Under the pieces are notes generated by a model that saw nothing but the letters and a program-made list of their open reading frames with translations, was not told where the DNA came from and searched no databases. This document shows positions 17,680 through 25,465 of a DNA stretch of 64,000 nt, in pieces. Location of the stretch: contig NZ_PJME01000050.1 of assembly GCF_002954775.1 (NCBI RefSeq), positions 1 to 64,000 of the forward strand, read 5' to 3'. The translations under genes and the position numbers were made by a program. Each line of letters opens with the position of its first letter. Position 1 is the first letter of the stretch. The stretch comes from Streptomyces geranii. Its GTDB lineage: Bacteria; Actinomycetota; Actinomycetes; Streptomycetales; Streptomycetaceae.

Positions 17680-17873
17680 TCCGTAGGGAATCCGGGTTGC
17701 TGTGGTTCAAGAGCAGCTACAGCGACAGCAGTAACGGCAACGACTGCGTCGAGATAGCCACCACGCCCGCGCTTGTCCACGTCCGCGACTCCAAGTCGAC
17801 GGCGGAGGGGCCCCGTCTCGCCCTTGGCCCCACCACATGGACCGAGTTCATCTCGTTCGTGTCCGGCAGTTGA
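17676..17873 (+). CDS. DUF397 small protein
   Basis: 65 residues. Contains the family signature W-F-K-S-S-Y-S-D-S-S-N-G-N-D-C-V-E-I-A near the start and V-R-D-S-K near residue 38, ending W-T-E-F-I. DUF397 proteins nearly always sit beside XRE-DUF5753 regulators and are thought to act as their partners; BldB-like proteins belong to the wider group. Translationally coupled to the XRE gene through a 4-bp overlap. Confidence 0.92.
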   Translation: MIRRESGLLWFKSSYSDSSNGNDCVEIATTPALVHVRDSKSTAEGPRLALGPTTWTEFISFVSGS

Positions 17874-17922
17874 TCACACCGGTGTAGCCTTTCCGATTCC
17901 TTTACCCATCGGAGAGGCCCGA

Positions 17923-18756
17923 ATGAACCGAAGACGTACCGCCGCCGTGATCGCGACCGCCGGAGCCCTCGCGCTCTCGGTGCTCAACGCGCCGGCCGCG
18001 CAGGCGAAGGACACGGGCATCGTCCTGTCCGACATCGTCATGAACAAGGGGAAGCCGATCGTGGTCGGCACGGCGAAGGTGGTAGAGCCGTCCTTCTCCT
18101 TCAAGATCGCCCTGCCTGCCGGGTACAGCACGGCCAATCCGTTCCGCTACGACGCGCACCCCTTCCTCTACCGTGGAAGTTCGGTGGCGGAAGCGGCCAA
18201 GAACGGACCGAACTATCTGGGGCCGGGCAGCTACACCTGCTACGAACTCAGCTCCCAGCGGGCCCGCTGCGAGGGGTTCATGTACATCGACCCCCATCCG
18301 TTGCGTGAGCACGTCGACTCCAACAGCGACGCCACCAATTGGAAGATCGGCGTAGTGCTCCGGCTGTTCAAGGCCGACGAGACCACTGTCGTGGCCGAGG
18401 AGTACGAGACCAGGTCCGCAACCGTCTCCCTCCGCCGAGCCGCCAAGCTGGCCACTGCCGACGCCACCCCCGAGCCCGTCGCCAAGGGCAAGAAGCTCAC
18501 CCTCAAGAGCAAGCTCACCCGGGCGAACTGGACCACCAAGAAGAACGACGGCTACGCCGGCAGCACCGTGAGCCTGCAGTTCCGCGCCAGCGGCACCAGC
18601 ACCTTCAAGACGCTGAAGAAGGTCAAGACGAACAGCGCGGGCGCCCTGAGCACCACCGTCACCGCCACCACCGACGGCTTCTTCCGGTGGGTCTACTACG
18701 GCAACAGCGTCACCGGCACCGCCACCAGCGGCCAGGACTTCATCGACGTGCGCTGA
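17923..18756 (+). CDS. Secreted protein of unknown function
   Basis: 277 residues from ATG 17923 behind GGAGAGG. Signal peptide: basic N-R-R-R, hydrophobic core and A-Q-A cleavage near residue 28. The mature N-terminal half (30-175) is a beta-rich domain with two nearby Cys residues (Y-T-C-Y and R-A-R-C-E-G) that may form a disulfide. The C-terminal part (190-277) repeats lysine-rich K-G-K-K-L-T-L-K-S-K-L and S-T-V-S-L-Q-F-R motifs typical of an Ig-like or repeated beta domain. No catalytic motif found. 49 bp after the DUF397 gene, perhaps its own transcription unit. The family is not named with confidence. Confidence 0.7.
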   Translation: MNRRRTAAVIATAGALALSVLNAPAAQAKDTGIVLSDIVMNKGKPIVVGTAKVVEPSFSFKIALPAGYSTANPFRYDAHPFLYRGSSVAEAAKNGPNYLGPGSYTCYELSSQRARCEGFMYIDPHPLREHVDSNSDATNWKIGVVLRLFKADETTVVAEEYETRSATVSLRRAAKLATADATPEPVAKGKKLTLKSKLTRANWTTKKNDGYAGSTVSLQFRASGTSTFKTLKKVKTNSAGALSTTVTATTDGFFRWVYYGNSVTGTATSGQDFIDVR

Positions 18757-18769
18757 AACCGTGAACCGG

Positions 18770-19477
18770 TCAGTGATCGAGCCTCGCGCCCAGCACGGGC
18801 GGCAACTGCTCCCGCAGTAGCCGCCGTGCCGGGTCCAGGGACGACCACAGGAGTTTGTGGCGGGTGCCGTCCGTCATGACCACCTCCAGGCCGGAGGCGG
18901 TCAGCCCGCCGTGCAGGCGGCCCGCGGCTATCCCCGCGAACGGGATCAGCTTGTTCGTGGGGTGGGCCGCCAAGACCGCCTCCGGGTCGTACGTGAGGGG
19001 CCGGTACGGTTCCTGGGCCTTCAGGCCGGCGGAGACGGAGCCGTTCGCCAGCGTCGCCATGAAGCCGCTGCGGATACGCAGCAGGCCCTCGGGGAGCAGC
19101 CACAGCTCGCCGTGGATCCAGTCCAGCCAGCCGGTCGTGCAGGTCTTGGTCAGCAACTGGGCCTGTGTATGGCGCAAGCGGGCCGCCCGGGTCACCGTCT
19201 CCGTGAGCAGCGTGCTCCACGCGTCCAGGGACGGGACCTGGCGGCCTTCCTCGACGGGGTCGGCCGGTGAGAGGAACAGGGCGCGGGCGTGGCCGGACTC
19301 GTACAGCTGTATGACGGTGAGCGGGATCTGCCACGACGGGGACTCGATCCGTACCTCCACCATGCGACCGTCCGCCGCCCACAGGGCGTCCGAGACCCGC
19401 ATGCCCTCCGCCCGCCAGCCCCGTATCCGTGACTTCAGGTGCTCTGCCGCCGTATTCAGGTTCATGTCATCCGTCAC
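18770..19477 (-). CDS. Hypothetical protein, about 231-235 residues
   Basis: Stop at 18770. The start may be GTG 19477 (235 residues) or the in-frame ATG 19465 (231 residues); neither has a strong ribosome site. Soluble, no signal peptide. The C-terminal half has a PH-like or YokE-like look (beta strands around L-I-P-F-A-G-I-A-A-G-R-L and L-E-V-V-M-T-D-G-T-R-H-K-L-L-W) but this is only a resemblance. Convergent with the secreted protein gene (13 bp apart) and divergent from the S10 leader. No function assigned. Confidence 0.6.
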   Translation of the reverse strand: MTDDMNLNTAAEHLKSRIRGWRAEGMRVSDALWAADGRMVEVRIESPSWQIPLTVIQLYESGHARALFLSPADPVEEGRQVPSLDAWSTLLTETVTRAARLRHTQAQLLTKTCTTGWLDWIHGELWLLPEGLLRIRSGFMATLANGSVSAGLKAQEPYRPLTYDPEAVLAAHPTNKLIPFAGIAAGRLHGGLTASGLEVVMTDGTRHKLLWSSLDPARRLLREQLPPVLGARLDH

Positions 19478-19527
19478 ACCGGGATCATCGCCGACCCCGC
19501 CGACCGGGCGACACCTCGCGCTCGTGT

Positions 19528-19555
19528 TTGACCTTCGTCACCCTCGGGGTATTCT
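19528..19555 (+). promoter_or_regulatory. Promoter of the S10 operon
   Basis: TTGACC at 19528-19533 and TATTCT at 19550-19555, 16-bp spacer. Good match to the principal sigma factor consensus. Same -35 hexamer as the rpsL and rplM promoters. Confidence 0.65.
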
Positions 19556-19863
19556 CTCCGGCTCGATTGGCGGAGCCCCTGCCCCGTATGGCAGACTGTC
19601 GGAGTTGCTCGGTCGAGCGCCGATGCTGCGCGCCTCCCGTCGGGAGGACCGGAAGCGAGTCCCACAGTACTCGTCGCCTCAACTGCCGTAAGGCAGCGCT
19701 GGGGCGGACGTACGGGAATCTTTCGGGAAGTGTCAGCGGGGTGCAGGCCAGGCACTCGGTGGGTGTCCAACCCCCGGTCCTGCGGTTGCTTTCGGGCGGG
19801 CCGCGTCCCTCGTACGTAGGGGAATCCGTTGATGGATTAGCGGATATCTGTGCGGCAGGAGCG

Positions 19864-19888
19864 CGACACACCCGACCGCGTGGGTCGG
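19864..19888 (+). promoter_or_regulatory. 25-bp leader element identical to rpsL leader 7640-7664
   Basis: Exact second copy of the 25-bp block, with the CCGACC/GGTCGG stem. It lies 63 nt before rpsJ, a position comparable with the rpsL copy (49 nt). Conserved placement suggests a function in the RNA rather than chance. Confidence 0.6.
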
Positions 19889-19951
19889 AGGACAGGACGC
19901 GAACCCCCGGGTTGCAGAGCGTTTCACTAGACAAAGGACTACTGAGTAGCC

Positions 19952-20260
19952 ATGGCGGGACAGAAGATCCGCATCCGGCTCAAGGCCTACGACCACGAGG
20001 TCATCGATTCCTCGGCGAAGAAGATCGTCGAGACGGTGACGCGAACTGGTGCGTCGGTCGCGGGCCCGGTGCCGCTGCCCACTGAGAAGAACGTGTACTG
20101 CGTCATCAAGTCGCCGCACAAGTACAAGGACTCGCGCGAGCACTTCGAGATGCGCACGCACAAGCGCCTGATCGACATCCTCGACCCGACGCCCAAGACC
20201 GTTGACTCTCTGATGCGACTCGACCTCCCGGCCGGTGTCGACATCGAGATCAAGCTCTAG
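19952..20260 (+). CDS. rpsJ: 30S ribosomal protein S10
   Basis: 102 residues. S10 is a 3'-domain protein of the small subunit and, with NusB, part of the antitermination complex (NusE). The sequence begins A-G-Q-K-I-R-I-R-L-K-A-Y-D-H and contains the R-T-H-K-R-L-I-D-I segment, both universal. First gene of the S10 cluster, which continues with only short gaps or overlaps to rpsQ. Clear ATG; upstream GGACTACTGAGTAGCC carries a modest ribosome site. Confidence 0.98.
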   Translation: MAGQKIRIRLKAYDHEVIDSSAKKIVETVTRTGASVAGPVPLPTEKNVYCVIKSPHKYKDSREHFEMRTHKRLIDILDPTPKTVDSLMRLDLPAGVDIEIKL

Positions 20261-20277
20261 GGGACGGTGATCTGAGA

Positions 20278-20922
20278 ATGGCTAAGCAGATCAAGGGCAT
20301 CCTGGGCGAGAAGCTCGGCATGACGCAGGTGTGGGACGAGAACAACCGTGTTGTTCCGGTCACCGTCGTCAAGGCCGGTCCGAACGTCGTGACCCAGGTC
20401 CGTACGAACGACGCCGACGGCTACGAAGCGGTCCAGATCGCCTTTGGCGAGATCGACCCCCGCAAGGTGAACAAGCCCCTCAAGGGTCACTTCGCCAAGG
20501 CCGACGTCACCCCCCGCCGCCACCTCGTCGAGATCCGCACCGCGGACGCCTCCGAGTACACGCTGGGCCAGGAGATCTCCGCTGAGGTCTTCGAGGCGGG
20601 CGTCAAGGTGGACGTGACCGGCAAGAGCAAGGGCAAGGGCTTCGCCGGTGTCATGAAGCGTCACAACTTCAAGGGCCTCGGCGCCGGCCACGGTGTCCAG
20701 CGCAAGCACCGCTCTCCCGGCTCGATCGGTGGCTGTGCCACCCCCGGCCGTGTGTTCAAGGGCGTCCGCATGGCGGGCCGCATGGGCAACGAGCGGGTCA
20801 CCACCCAGAACCTGACCGTCCACGCCGTTGACGCGGAGAAGGGTCTGCTGCTCATCAAGGGCGCTATCCCTGGTCCGAACGGCGGCCTCGTCCTGGTCCG
20901 CACCGCGGCCAAGGGGGCCTGA
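20278..20922 (+). CDS. rplC: 50S ribosomal protein L3
   Basis: 214 residues. L3 is an early assembly protein whose long loop reaches the peptidyl-transferase centre. Diagnostic segments: G-I-L-G-E-K-L-G-M-T-Q at the start, and G-K-G-F-A-G-V-M-K-R-H-N-F, H-R-S-P-G-S-I-G and M-A-G-R-M-G-N-E in the middle. Starts 17 bp after rpsJ and ends 7 bp before rplD. Confidence 0.98.
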   Translation: MAKQIKGILGEKLGMTQVWDENNRVVPVTVVKAGPNVVTQVRTNDADGYEAVQIAFGEIDPRKVNKPLKGHFAKADVTPRRHLVEIRTADASEYTLGQEISAEVFEAGVKVDVTGKSKGKGFAGVMKRHNFKGLGAGHGVQRKHRSPGSIGGCATPGRVFKGVRMAGRMGNERVTTQNLTVHAVDAEKGLLLIKGAIPGPNGGLVLVRTAAKGA

Positions 20923-20929
20923 GGTACCG

Positions 20930-21586
20930 ATGAGCACTGTTGACATCCTTTCGCCCGCTGGCGAGAAGACCGGTAGCGTCGAGCTCCCCGCGGAGATCTT
21001 CGACGTGGAGAAGATCAGCATTCCGCTGCTTCACCAGGTCGTAGTCGCCCAGCTGGCCGCTGCCCGTCAGGGCACGCACAAGACCAAGACCCGCGCCGAG
21101 GTCCGTGGTGGTGGCCGCAAGCCTTACCGCCAGAAGGGCACCGGCCGCGCCCGTCAGGGTTCGACCCGTGCGCCGCAGTTCGCGGGCGGTGGCGTCGTTC
21201 ACGGCCCCACCCCGCGCGACTACTCGCAGCGGACCCCCAAGAAGATGAAGGCCGCGGCCCTGCGCCACGCCCTCACCGACCGGGCCCGCAACGCTCGTAT
21301 CCACGTCGTCACCGGCGTGATCGAGGGCGACAACCCCTCCACCAAGGCCGCGAAGAGCCTGCTCGCCAAGATCAGTGAGCGCAAGAACGTGCTCCTGGTC
21401 ATCGAGCGCTCCGACGAGGCCGGGCTGCTTTCCGCCCGCAACCTGCCCCAGGTGCACATCCTGGACCCGGGCCAGCTGAACACGTACGACGTTCTCGTCT
21501 CGGACGACGTGGTCTTCACCCAGGCCGCTTTCGAGTCCTTCGTGTCCGGCCCCAAGGCCACTGACACCGAAGGGAGCGAGGTCTGA
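20930..21586 (+). CDS. rplD: 50S ribosomal protein L4
   Basis: 218 residues from ATG 20930. L4 lines the exit tunnel and in some bacteria represses its own operon. The R-G-G-G-R-K-P-Y-R-Q-K-G-T-G-R-A-R-Q-G-S segment of the tunnel loop is intact, as is F-A-G-G-G-V-V-H-G-P. The start seven bases after the L3 stop is the natural one; a longer in-frame start would lie inside rplC. The last base of the stop is the first base of rplW. Confidence 0.97.
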   Translation: MSTVDILSPAGEKTGSVELPAEIFDVEKISIPLLHQVVVAQLAAARQGTHKTKTRAEVRGGGRKPYRQKGTGRARQGSTRAPQFAGGGVVHGPTPRDYSQRTPKKMKAAALRHALTDRARNARIHVVTGVIEGDNPSTKAAKSLLAKISERKNVLLVIERSDEAGLLSARNLPQVHILDPGQLNTYDVLVSDDVVFTQAAFESFVSGPKATDTEGSEV

Positions 21587-22005
21587 TGGCGATCCGTCAC
21601 CCCGCCATTGCCTCCAAGGCGGCCAAGGCCGCCAAGGCCGCGCGCGTCGCCAAGGCGAAGCGCCACGAGGCCGAGGGCAAGAACACCGTCGTCACGCCGG
21701 TCAGCAAGTCGTACACGGACCCCCGTGACGTCCTGCTGAAGCCGGTCGTGTCCGAGAAGAGCTACGCGCTCATCGACGAGAACAAGTACACGTTCATCGT
21801 CGCTCCCGGAAGCAACAAGACCCAGATCAAGCAGGCCGTCCAGGCGGTCTTCTCGGTCAAGGTCACCGGGGTCAACACGATCAACCGCATCGGCAAGCGC
21901 AAGCGCACCAAGAGCGGTTTCGGTAAGCGCGCTGACACCAAGCGCGCGATCGTGACCCTCGCCGAGGGCGACCGTATCGACATCTTCGGCGGTCCGGCCG
22001 CGTAA
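21586..22005 (+). CDS. rplW: 50S ribosomal protein L23
   Basis: 139 residues, about 40 longer than the E. coli protein because of an Ala/Lys-rich N-terminal extension (residues 1-45) common in Streptomyces. The core begins D-P-R-D-V-L-L-K-P-V-V-S-E-K-S-Y and carries the N-K-Y-T-F-I-V strand. L23 sits at the tunnel exit and docks trigger factor and SRP. Overlaps the rplD stop by one base. A perfect 18-bp palindrome lies between it and rplB. Confidence 0.97.
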   Translation: MAIRHPAIASKAAKAAKAARVAKAKRHEAEGKNTVVTPVSKSYTDPRDVLLKPVVSEKSYALIDENKYTFIVAPGSNKTQIKQAVQAVFSVKVTGVNTINRIGKRKRTKSGFGKRADTKRAIVTLAEGDRIDIFGGPAA

Positions 22006-22015
22006 GCGGGTCGGA

Positions 22016-22033
22016 TCGTCCGATATCGGACGA
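22016..22033. promoter_or_regulatory. 18-bp perfect palindrome before rplB
   Basis: TCGTCCGAT-ATCGGACGA, directly upstream of the rplB ribosome site. As RNA it can form a short stem whose right arm reaches the GAGGA Shine-Dalgarno region. It may tune L2 translation; no proof. Confidence 0.45.
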
Positions 22034-22043
22034 GGACTGAGAA

Positions 22044-22880
22044 ATGGGAATCCGCAAGTACAAGCCGACTACGCCGGGCCGCCGTGGCTCCAGCGTCGCC
22101 GACTTCGTCGAGGTCACGCGGTCCACGCCGGAGAAGTCGCTGGTTCGCCCCCTGCACAGCAAGGGCGGCCGTAACAATTCCGGTCGTGTGACCGTTCGCC
22201 ACCAGGGTGGCGGACACAAGCGCGCCTACCGCGTCATCGACTTCCGTCGTCATGACAAGGACGGCGTGCCGGCGAAGGTCGCGCACATCGAGTACGACCC
22301 CAACCGCACCGCGCGCATCGCGCTGCTGCACTACGCGGACGGCGAGAAGCGCTACATCCTCGCCCCCCGCAACCTGTCGCAGGGTGACCGCGTCGAGAAC
22401 GGTCCCGGGGCCGACATCAAGCCGGGCAACAACCTGGCGCTCCGCAACATCCCGGTCGGTACCACGATCCACGCGATCGAGATCCGTCCCGGTGGCGGCG
22501 CCAAGTTCGCCCGCTCCGCCGGTGCCTCGGTGCAGCTGCTGGCGAAGGAGGGCACGATGGCCCACCTTCGTATGCCCTCCGGTGAGATCCGCCTGGTCGA
22601 CCAGCGCTGCCGCGCCACGGTCGGCGAGGTCGGCAACGCCGAGCAGAGCAACATCAACTGGGGCAAGGCCGGCCGCAAGCGCTGGCTGGGCGTCCGTCCG
22701 ACCGTTCGCGGTGTGGCGATGAACCCGGTTGACCACCCGCACGGTGGTGGTGAAGGCAAGACCTCCGGTGGACGTCACCCGGTCTCGCCGTGGGGTCAGA
22801 AGGAAGGTCGTACTCGTTCGCCCAAGAAGGCGTCGAACAAGTACATCGTCCGCCGCCGCAAGACGAACAAGAAGCGCTAG
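22044..22880 (+). CDS. rplB: 50S ribosomal protein L2
   Basis: 278 residues. L2 is needed for subunit association and peptidyl-transferase activity. Begins G-I-R-K-Y-K-P-T-T-P-G-R-R and carries the conserved M-N-P-V-D-H-P-H-G-G-G-E-G loop containing the functionally important His, plus T-R-S-P-K-K-A-S-N-K at the end. 38 bp after rplW and 12 bp before rpsS. Confidence 0.98.
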   Translation: MGIRKYKPTTPGRRGSSVADFVEVTRSTPEKSLVRPLHSKGGRNNSGRVTVRHQGGGHKRAYRVIDFRRHDKDGVPAKVAHIEYDPNRTARIALLHYADGEKRYILAPRNLSQGDRVENGPGADIKPGNNLALRNIPVGTTIHAIEIRPGGGAKFARSAGASVQLLAKEGTMAHLRMPSGEIRLVDQRCRATVGEVGNAEQSNINWGKAGRKRWLGVRPTVRGVAMNPVDHPHGGGEGKTSGGRHPVSPWGQKEGRTRSPKKASNKYIVRRRKTNKKR

Positions 22881-22892
22881 GAGCGGGTTTAG

Positions 22893-23174
22893 ATGCCGCG
22901 CAGTCTCAAGAAGGGGCCCTTCGTCGACGACCACCTGATCAAGAAGGTGGACGTACAGAACGAAGCCGGCACCAAGAACGTCATCAAGACCTGGTCCCGT
23001 CGCTCGATGATCATCCCGGCCATGCTCGGCCACACGATCGCGGTGCACAACGGCAAGACCCACATCCCGGTGTTTGTCACCGAGTCGATGGTCGGCCACA
23101 AGCTCGGCGAGTTCTCGCCGACGCGCACCTTCCGGGGTCACGTCAAGGACGACCGGAAGTCGAAGCGCCGCTAA
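22893..23174 (+). CDS. rpsS: 30S ribosomal protein S19
   Basis: 93 residues. S19 is a head protein of the small subunit that contacts S13 and the A-site region. The P-R-S-L-K-K-G-P-F-V-D opening and the W-S-R-R-S-M-I-I-P-A-M-L-G-H-T-I-A-V-H-N-G segment (positions about 34-55) are typical. Placed as always between L2 and L22. Confidence 0.98.
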   Translation: MPRSLKKGPFVDDHLIKKVDVQNEAGTKNVIKTWSRRSMIIPAMLGHTIAVHNGKTHIPVFVTESMVGHKLGEFSPTRTFRGHVKDDRKSKRR

Positions 23175-23216
23175 CGCGGGGTGGAATCGACCATGACAGA
23201 CACTGGAAGGACAACC

Positions 23217-23564
23217 ATGGAAGCCAGGGCCCAGGCGCGGTACATCCGCGTTACGCCCATGAAGGCCCGCCGCGTGGTGGACCTTATCCGTGGCATGGGT
23301 GCCACGGAGGCTCAGGCGGTCCTGCGTTTCGCCCCGCAGGCCGCGAGCGTGCCGGTTGGCAAGGTGCTTGACAGCGCCATCGCCAACGCCGCGCACAACT
23401 ACGACCACACCGACGCCGGCAGCCTCGTCATCACCGAGGCGTACGTCGACGAGGGTCCGACCCTGAAGCGGTTCCGTCCGCGTGCCCAGGGCCGTGCCTA
23501 CCGGATCCGCAAGCGGACCAGCCACATCACCGTGGTCGTCAGCAGCAAGGAAGGTTCCCGGTAA
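23217..23564 (+). CDS. rplV: 50S ribosomal protein L22
   Basis: 115 residues from ATG 23217, chosen because GGAAGG sits 6-7 nt upstream and the product then begins M-E-A-R-A-Q-A-R-Y-I-R as in other streptomycetes. In-frame alternatives at 23193 (ATG) and 23181 (GTG) would add 8 or 12 residues. L22 forms part of the exit tunnel; its beta-hairpin region F-R-P-R-A-Q-G-R-A-Y-R-I is intact, with no macrolide-type indel seen. Stop overlaps the rpsC start. Confidence 0.96.
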   Translation: MEARAQARYIRVTPMKARRVVDLIRGMGATEAQAVLRFAPQAASVPVGKVLDSAIANAAHNYDHTDAGSLVITEAYVDEGPTLKRFRPRAQGRAYRIRKRTSHITVVVSSKEGSR

Positions 23565-24412
23565 TGGGCCAGAAGGTAAACCCGCACGGGTTCCGACTCG
23601 GCATCACCACCGACTTCAAGTCGCGTTGGTACGCCGACAAGCTGTACAAGGACTACGTCGGTGAAGACGTCGCCATCCGTCGGATGATGACGTCCGGCAT
23701 GGAGCGCGCCGGCATCTCGAAGGTGGAGATCGAGCGCACGCGTGACCGCGTCCGTGTCGACATCCACACCGCGCGTCCGGGCATCGTCATCGGCCGCCGC
23801 GGCGCCGAGGCCGACCGCATCCGCGGTGACCTGGAGAAGCTCACCAAGAAGCAGGTCCAGCTCAACATCCTTGAGGTGAAGAGCCCGGAGACCGACGCTC
23901 AGCTGGTGGCCCAGGCCGTCGCCGAGCAGCTCTCCTCCCGCGTCTCCTTCCGTCGTGCCATGCGCAAGAGCATGCAGGGCACGATGAAGGCCGGCGCCAA
24001 GGGCATCAAGATCCAGTGCGGTGGCCGCCTCGGCGGCGCCGAGATGTCCCGCTCGGAGTTCTACCGCGAGGGCCGTGTGCCCCTGCACACGCTCCGCGCG
24101 AACGTCGACTACGGCTTCTTCGAGGCCAAGACGACCTTCGGCCGTATCGGTGTGAAGGTCTGGATCTACAAGGGCGACGTCAAGAACATCGCCGAGGTCC
24201 GCGCCGAGAACGCCGCTGCCCGTGCGGGTAACCGCCCGGCCCGCGGTGGTGCCGGTGGCGGTGCCGACCGTCCGGCCCGTGGTGGTGGCCGTGGTGGCGA
24301 GCGTGGCGGCCGTGGCCGCAAGCCGCAGCAGGCTCCCGCTGCCGAGGCCCCCAAGGCCGAGGCTCCGGCGGCTGCCGCTCCGGCTGCTGAAAGCACCGGA
24401 ACGGAGGCCTGA
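23564..24412 (+). CDS. rpsC: 30S ribosomal protein S3 with Arg/Gly-rich extension
   Basis: 282 residues; E. coli S3 is 233. The core (1-215) has the KH domain motif G-I-V-I-G-R-R-G-A-E and G-R-L-G-G-A-E-M-S-R near residue 150. The extra C-terminus (about 216-282) is R-G-G-rich and then Ala/Pro/Glu-rich, a low-complexity tail common in Streptomyces S3. S3 helps form the mRNA entry channel. Start overlaps the L22 stop by one base; rplP follows after 5 bp. Confidence 0.98.
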   Translation: MGQKVNPHGFRLGITTDFKSRWYADKLYKDYVGEDVAIRRMMTSGMERAGISKVEIERTRDRVRVDIHTARPGIVIGRRGAEADRIRGDLEKLTKKQVQLNILEVKSPETDAQLVAQAVAEQLSSRVSFRRAMRKSMQGTMKAGAKGIKIQCGGRLGGAEMSRSEFYREGRVPLHTLRANVDYGFFEAKTTFGRIGVKVWIYKGDVKNIAEVRAENAAARAGNRPARGGAGGGADRPARGGGRGGERGGRGRKPQQAPAAEAPKAEAPAAAAPAAESTGTEA

Positions 24413-24417
24413 CCGAC

Positions 24418-24837
24418 ATGCTGATCCCCCGTAGGGTCAAGCACCGCAAGCAGCACCACCCCAAGCGCCGTGGCATGGCCAAGGGCGGTACGACGGTCTC
24501 GTTCGGCGAGTACGGCATCCAGGCCGTCACGCCGGCCTACGTGACCAACCGCCAGATCGAGGCCGCGCGTATCGCGATGACCCGCCACATCAAGCGTGGC
24601 GGCAAGGTCTGGATCAACATCTACCCGGACCGCCCGCTCACGAAGAAGCCTGCCGAGACCCGCATGGGTTCCGGTAAGGGTTCGCCGGAGTGGTGGATCG
24701 CGAACGTGCACCCGGGCCGGGTCATGTTCGAGCTGTCCTACCCCAACGAGAAGATCGCCCGTGAGGCCCTCACTCGCGCAGCCCACAAGCTGCCGATGAA
24801 GTGCCGGATCGTCAAGCGCGAGGCAGGTGAAGCGTGA
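24418..24837 (+). CDS. rplP: 50S ribosomal protein L16
   Basis: 139 residues. L16 helps position A-site tRNA on the large subunit. The sequence begins L-I-P-R-R-V-K-H-R-K-Q-H-H-P-K-R and carries G-S-G-K-G-S-P-E-W-W-I-A, where the hydroxylatable Arg region of the family lies. No changes typical of orthosomycin resistance are obvious by eye. The stop TGA shares one base with the rpmC ATG. Confidence 0.98.
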   Translation: MLIPRRVKHRKQHHPKRRGMAKGGTTVSFGEYGIQAVTPAYVTNRQIEAARIAMTRHIKRGGKVWINIYPDRPLTKKPAETRMGSGKGSPEWWIANVHPGRVMFELSYPNEKIAREALTRAAHKLPMKCRIVKREAGEA

Positions 24838-25061
24838 TGTCGGCCGGTACCAAGGCGTCCGAGCTGCGCGAACTGGGTGACGAGGAGCTTCTCAACAAGC
24901 TCCGCGAAGCCAAGGAAGAGCTGTTCAACCTCCGCTTCCAGGCGGCCACGGGTCAGCTCGAGAACCACGGTCGGCTCAAGGCCGTCCGCAAGGACATCGC
25001 GCGGATCTACACCCTGATGCGTGAGCGCGAGCTGGGCATCGAAACGGTGGAGAGCGCCTGA
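24837..25061 (+). CDS. rpmC: 50S ribosomal protein L29
   Basis: 74 residues from ATG 24837; a GTG immediately before (24834) is an alternative. Small helical-hairpin protein at the tunnel exit beside L23. The E-E-L-F-N-L-R-F-Q-A-A-T-G-Q-L-E-N segment is diagnostic. Overlaps rplP and rpsQ by one base at each end, so L16, L29 and S17 are translated as a coupled set. Confidence 0.97.
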   Translation: MSAGTKASELRELGDEELLNKLREAKEELFNLRFQAATGQLENHGRLKAVRKDIARIYTLMRERELGIETVESA

Positions 25062-25354
25062 TGAGCGAGAGCAACGTGACCGAGAACAGCACCACGACCG
25101 AGGCGCGCGGATTCCGCAAGACCCGTGAGGGCATCGTCGTCAGCGACAAGATGGACAAGACCGTCGTCGTCGCCGTCGAGGACCGCAAGAAGCACGCCCT
25201 GTACGGCAAGGTCATCCGCAGCACGAGCAAGCTCAAGGCGCACGACGAGCAGAACGCCGCGGGTATCGGCGACCGTGTCCTCCTCATGGAGACCCGGCCG
25301 CTGTCCGCGACGAAGCACTGGCGCGTCGTGGAGATCCTCGAGAAGGCCAAGTAG
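25061..25354 (+). CDS. rpsQ: 30S ribosomal protein S17
   Basis: 97 residues. OB-fold primary binding protein of the 16S 5' domain. Begins with a short acidic extension, then G-F-R-K-T-R-E-G-I-V-V-S-D-K-M-D-K-T-V-V-V, which is the signature. Last gene of the S10-type cluster here: 111 bp with two strong hairpins follow before rplN, whereas in many bacteria rpsQ and rplN are closer. Confidence 0.98.
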   Translation: MSESNVTENSTTTEARGFRKTREGIVVSDKMDKTVVVAVEDRKKHALYGKVIRSTSKLKAHDEQNAAGIGDRVLLMETRPLSATKHWRVVEILEKAK

Positions 25355-25363
25355 CCGAGTAAT

Positions 25364-25387
25364 TCCTGCGGGGGTAATCCCGCAGGA
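25364..25387 (+). terminator. First of two tandem hairpins between rpsQ and rplN
   Basis: Stem TCCTGCGGG/CCCGCAGGA, 9 perfect bp, 6-nt loop, 9 nt after the rpsQ stop. No T run. Could be a partial terminator, an RNase site or an r-protein-binding leader. Confidence 0.55.
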
Positions 25388-25400
25388 CAGTTCCGCCAGG

Positions 25401-25439
25401 CTCGGGGACCTCCGTAAGTCACTTACGGAGGTCCCCGGG
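25401..25439 (+). terminator. Second, very strong hairpin between rpsQ and rplN
   Basis: Perfect 15-bp stem, arms 25404-25418 and 25422-25436, loop TCA, extendable by about three more pairs outward. Ends 26 nt before the rplN GTG. Likely attenuates or processes the S10-spc transcript; no canonical T tract. Confidence 0.6.
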
Positions 25440-25465
25440 AACCGGCAGACAATCAGGAGATAGAC

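Larger units (their letters stand above)
19478..19951 (+). promoter_or_regulatory. S10 operon promoter and about 390-nt leader
   Basis: 474 bp without a gene. Contains the promoter at 19528-19555, a compact palindrome CCTCCCG-T-CGGGAGG at 19633-19647, and the 25-bp hairpin element at 19864-19888 shared with the rpsL leader. In enterobacteria the S10 leader is a site of L4 autoregulation; whether this long leader does the same is unknown. Confidence 0.6.
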
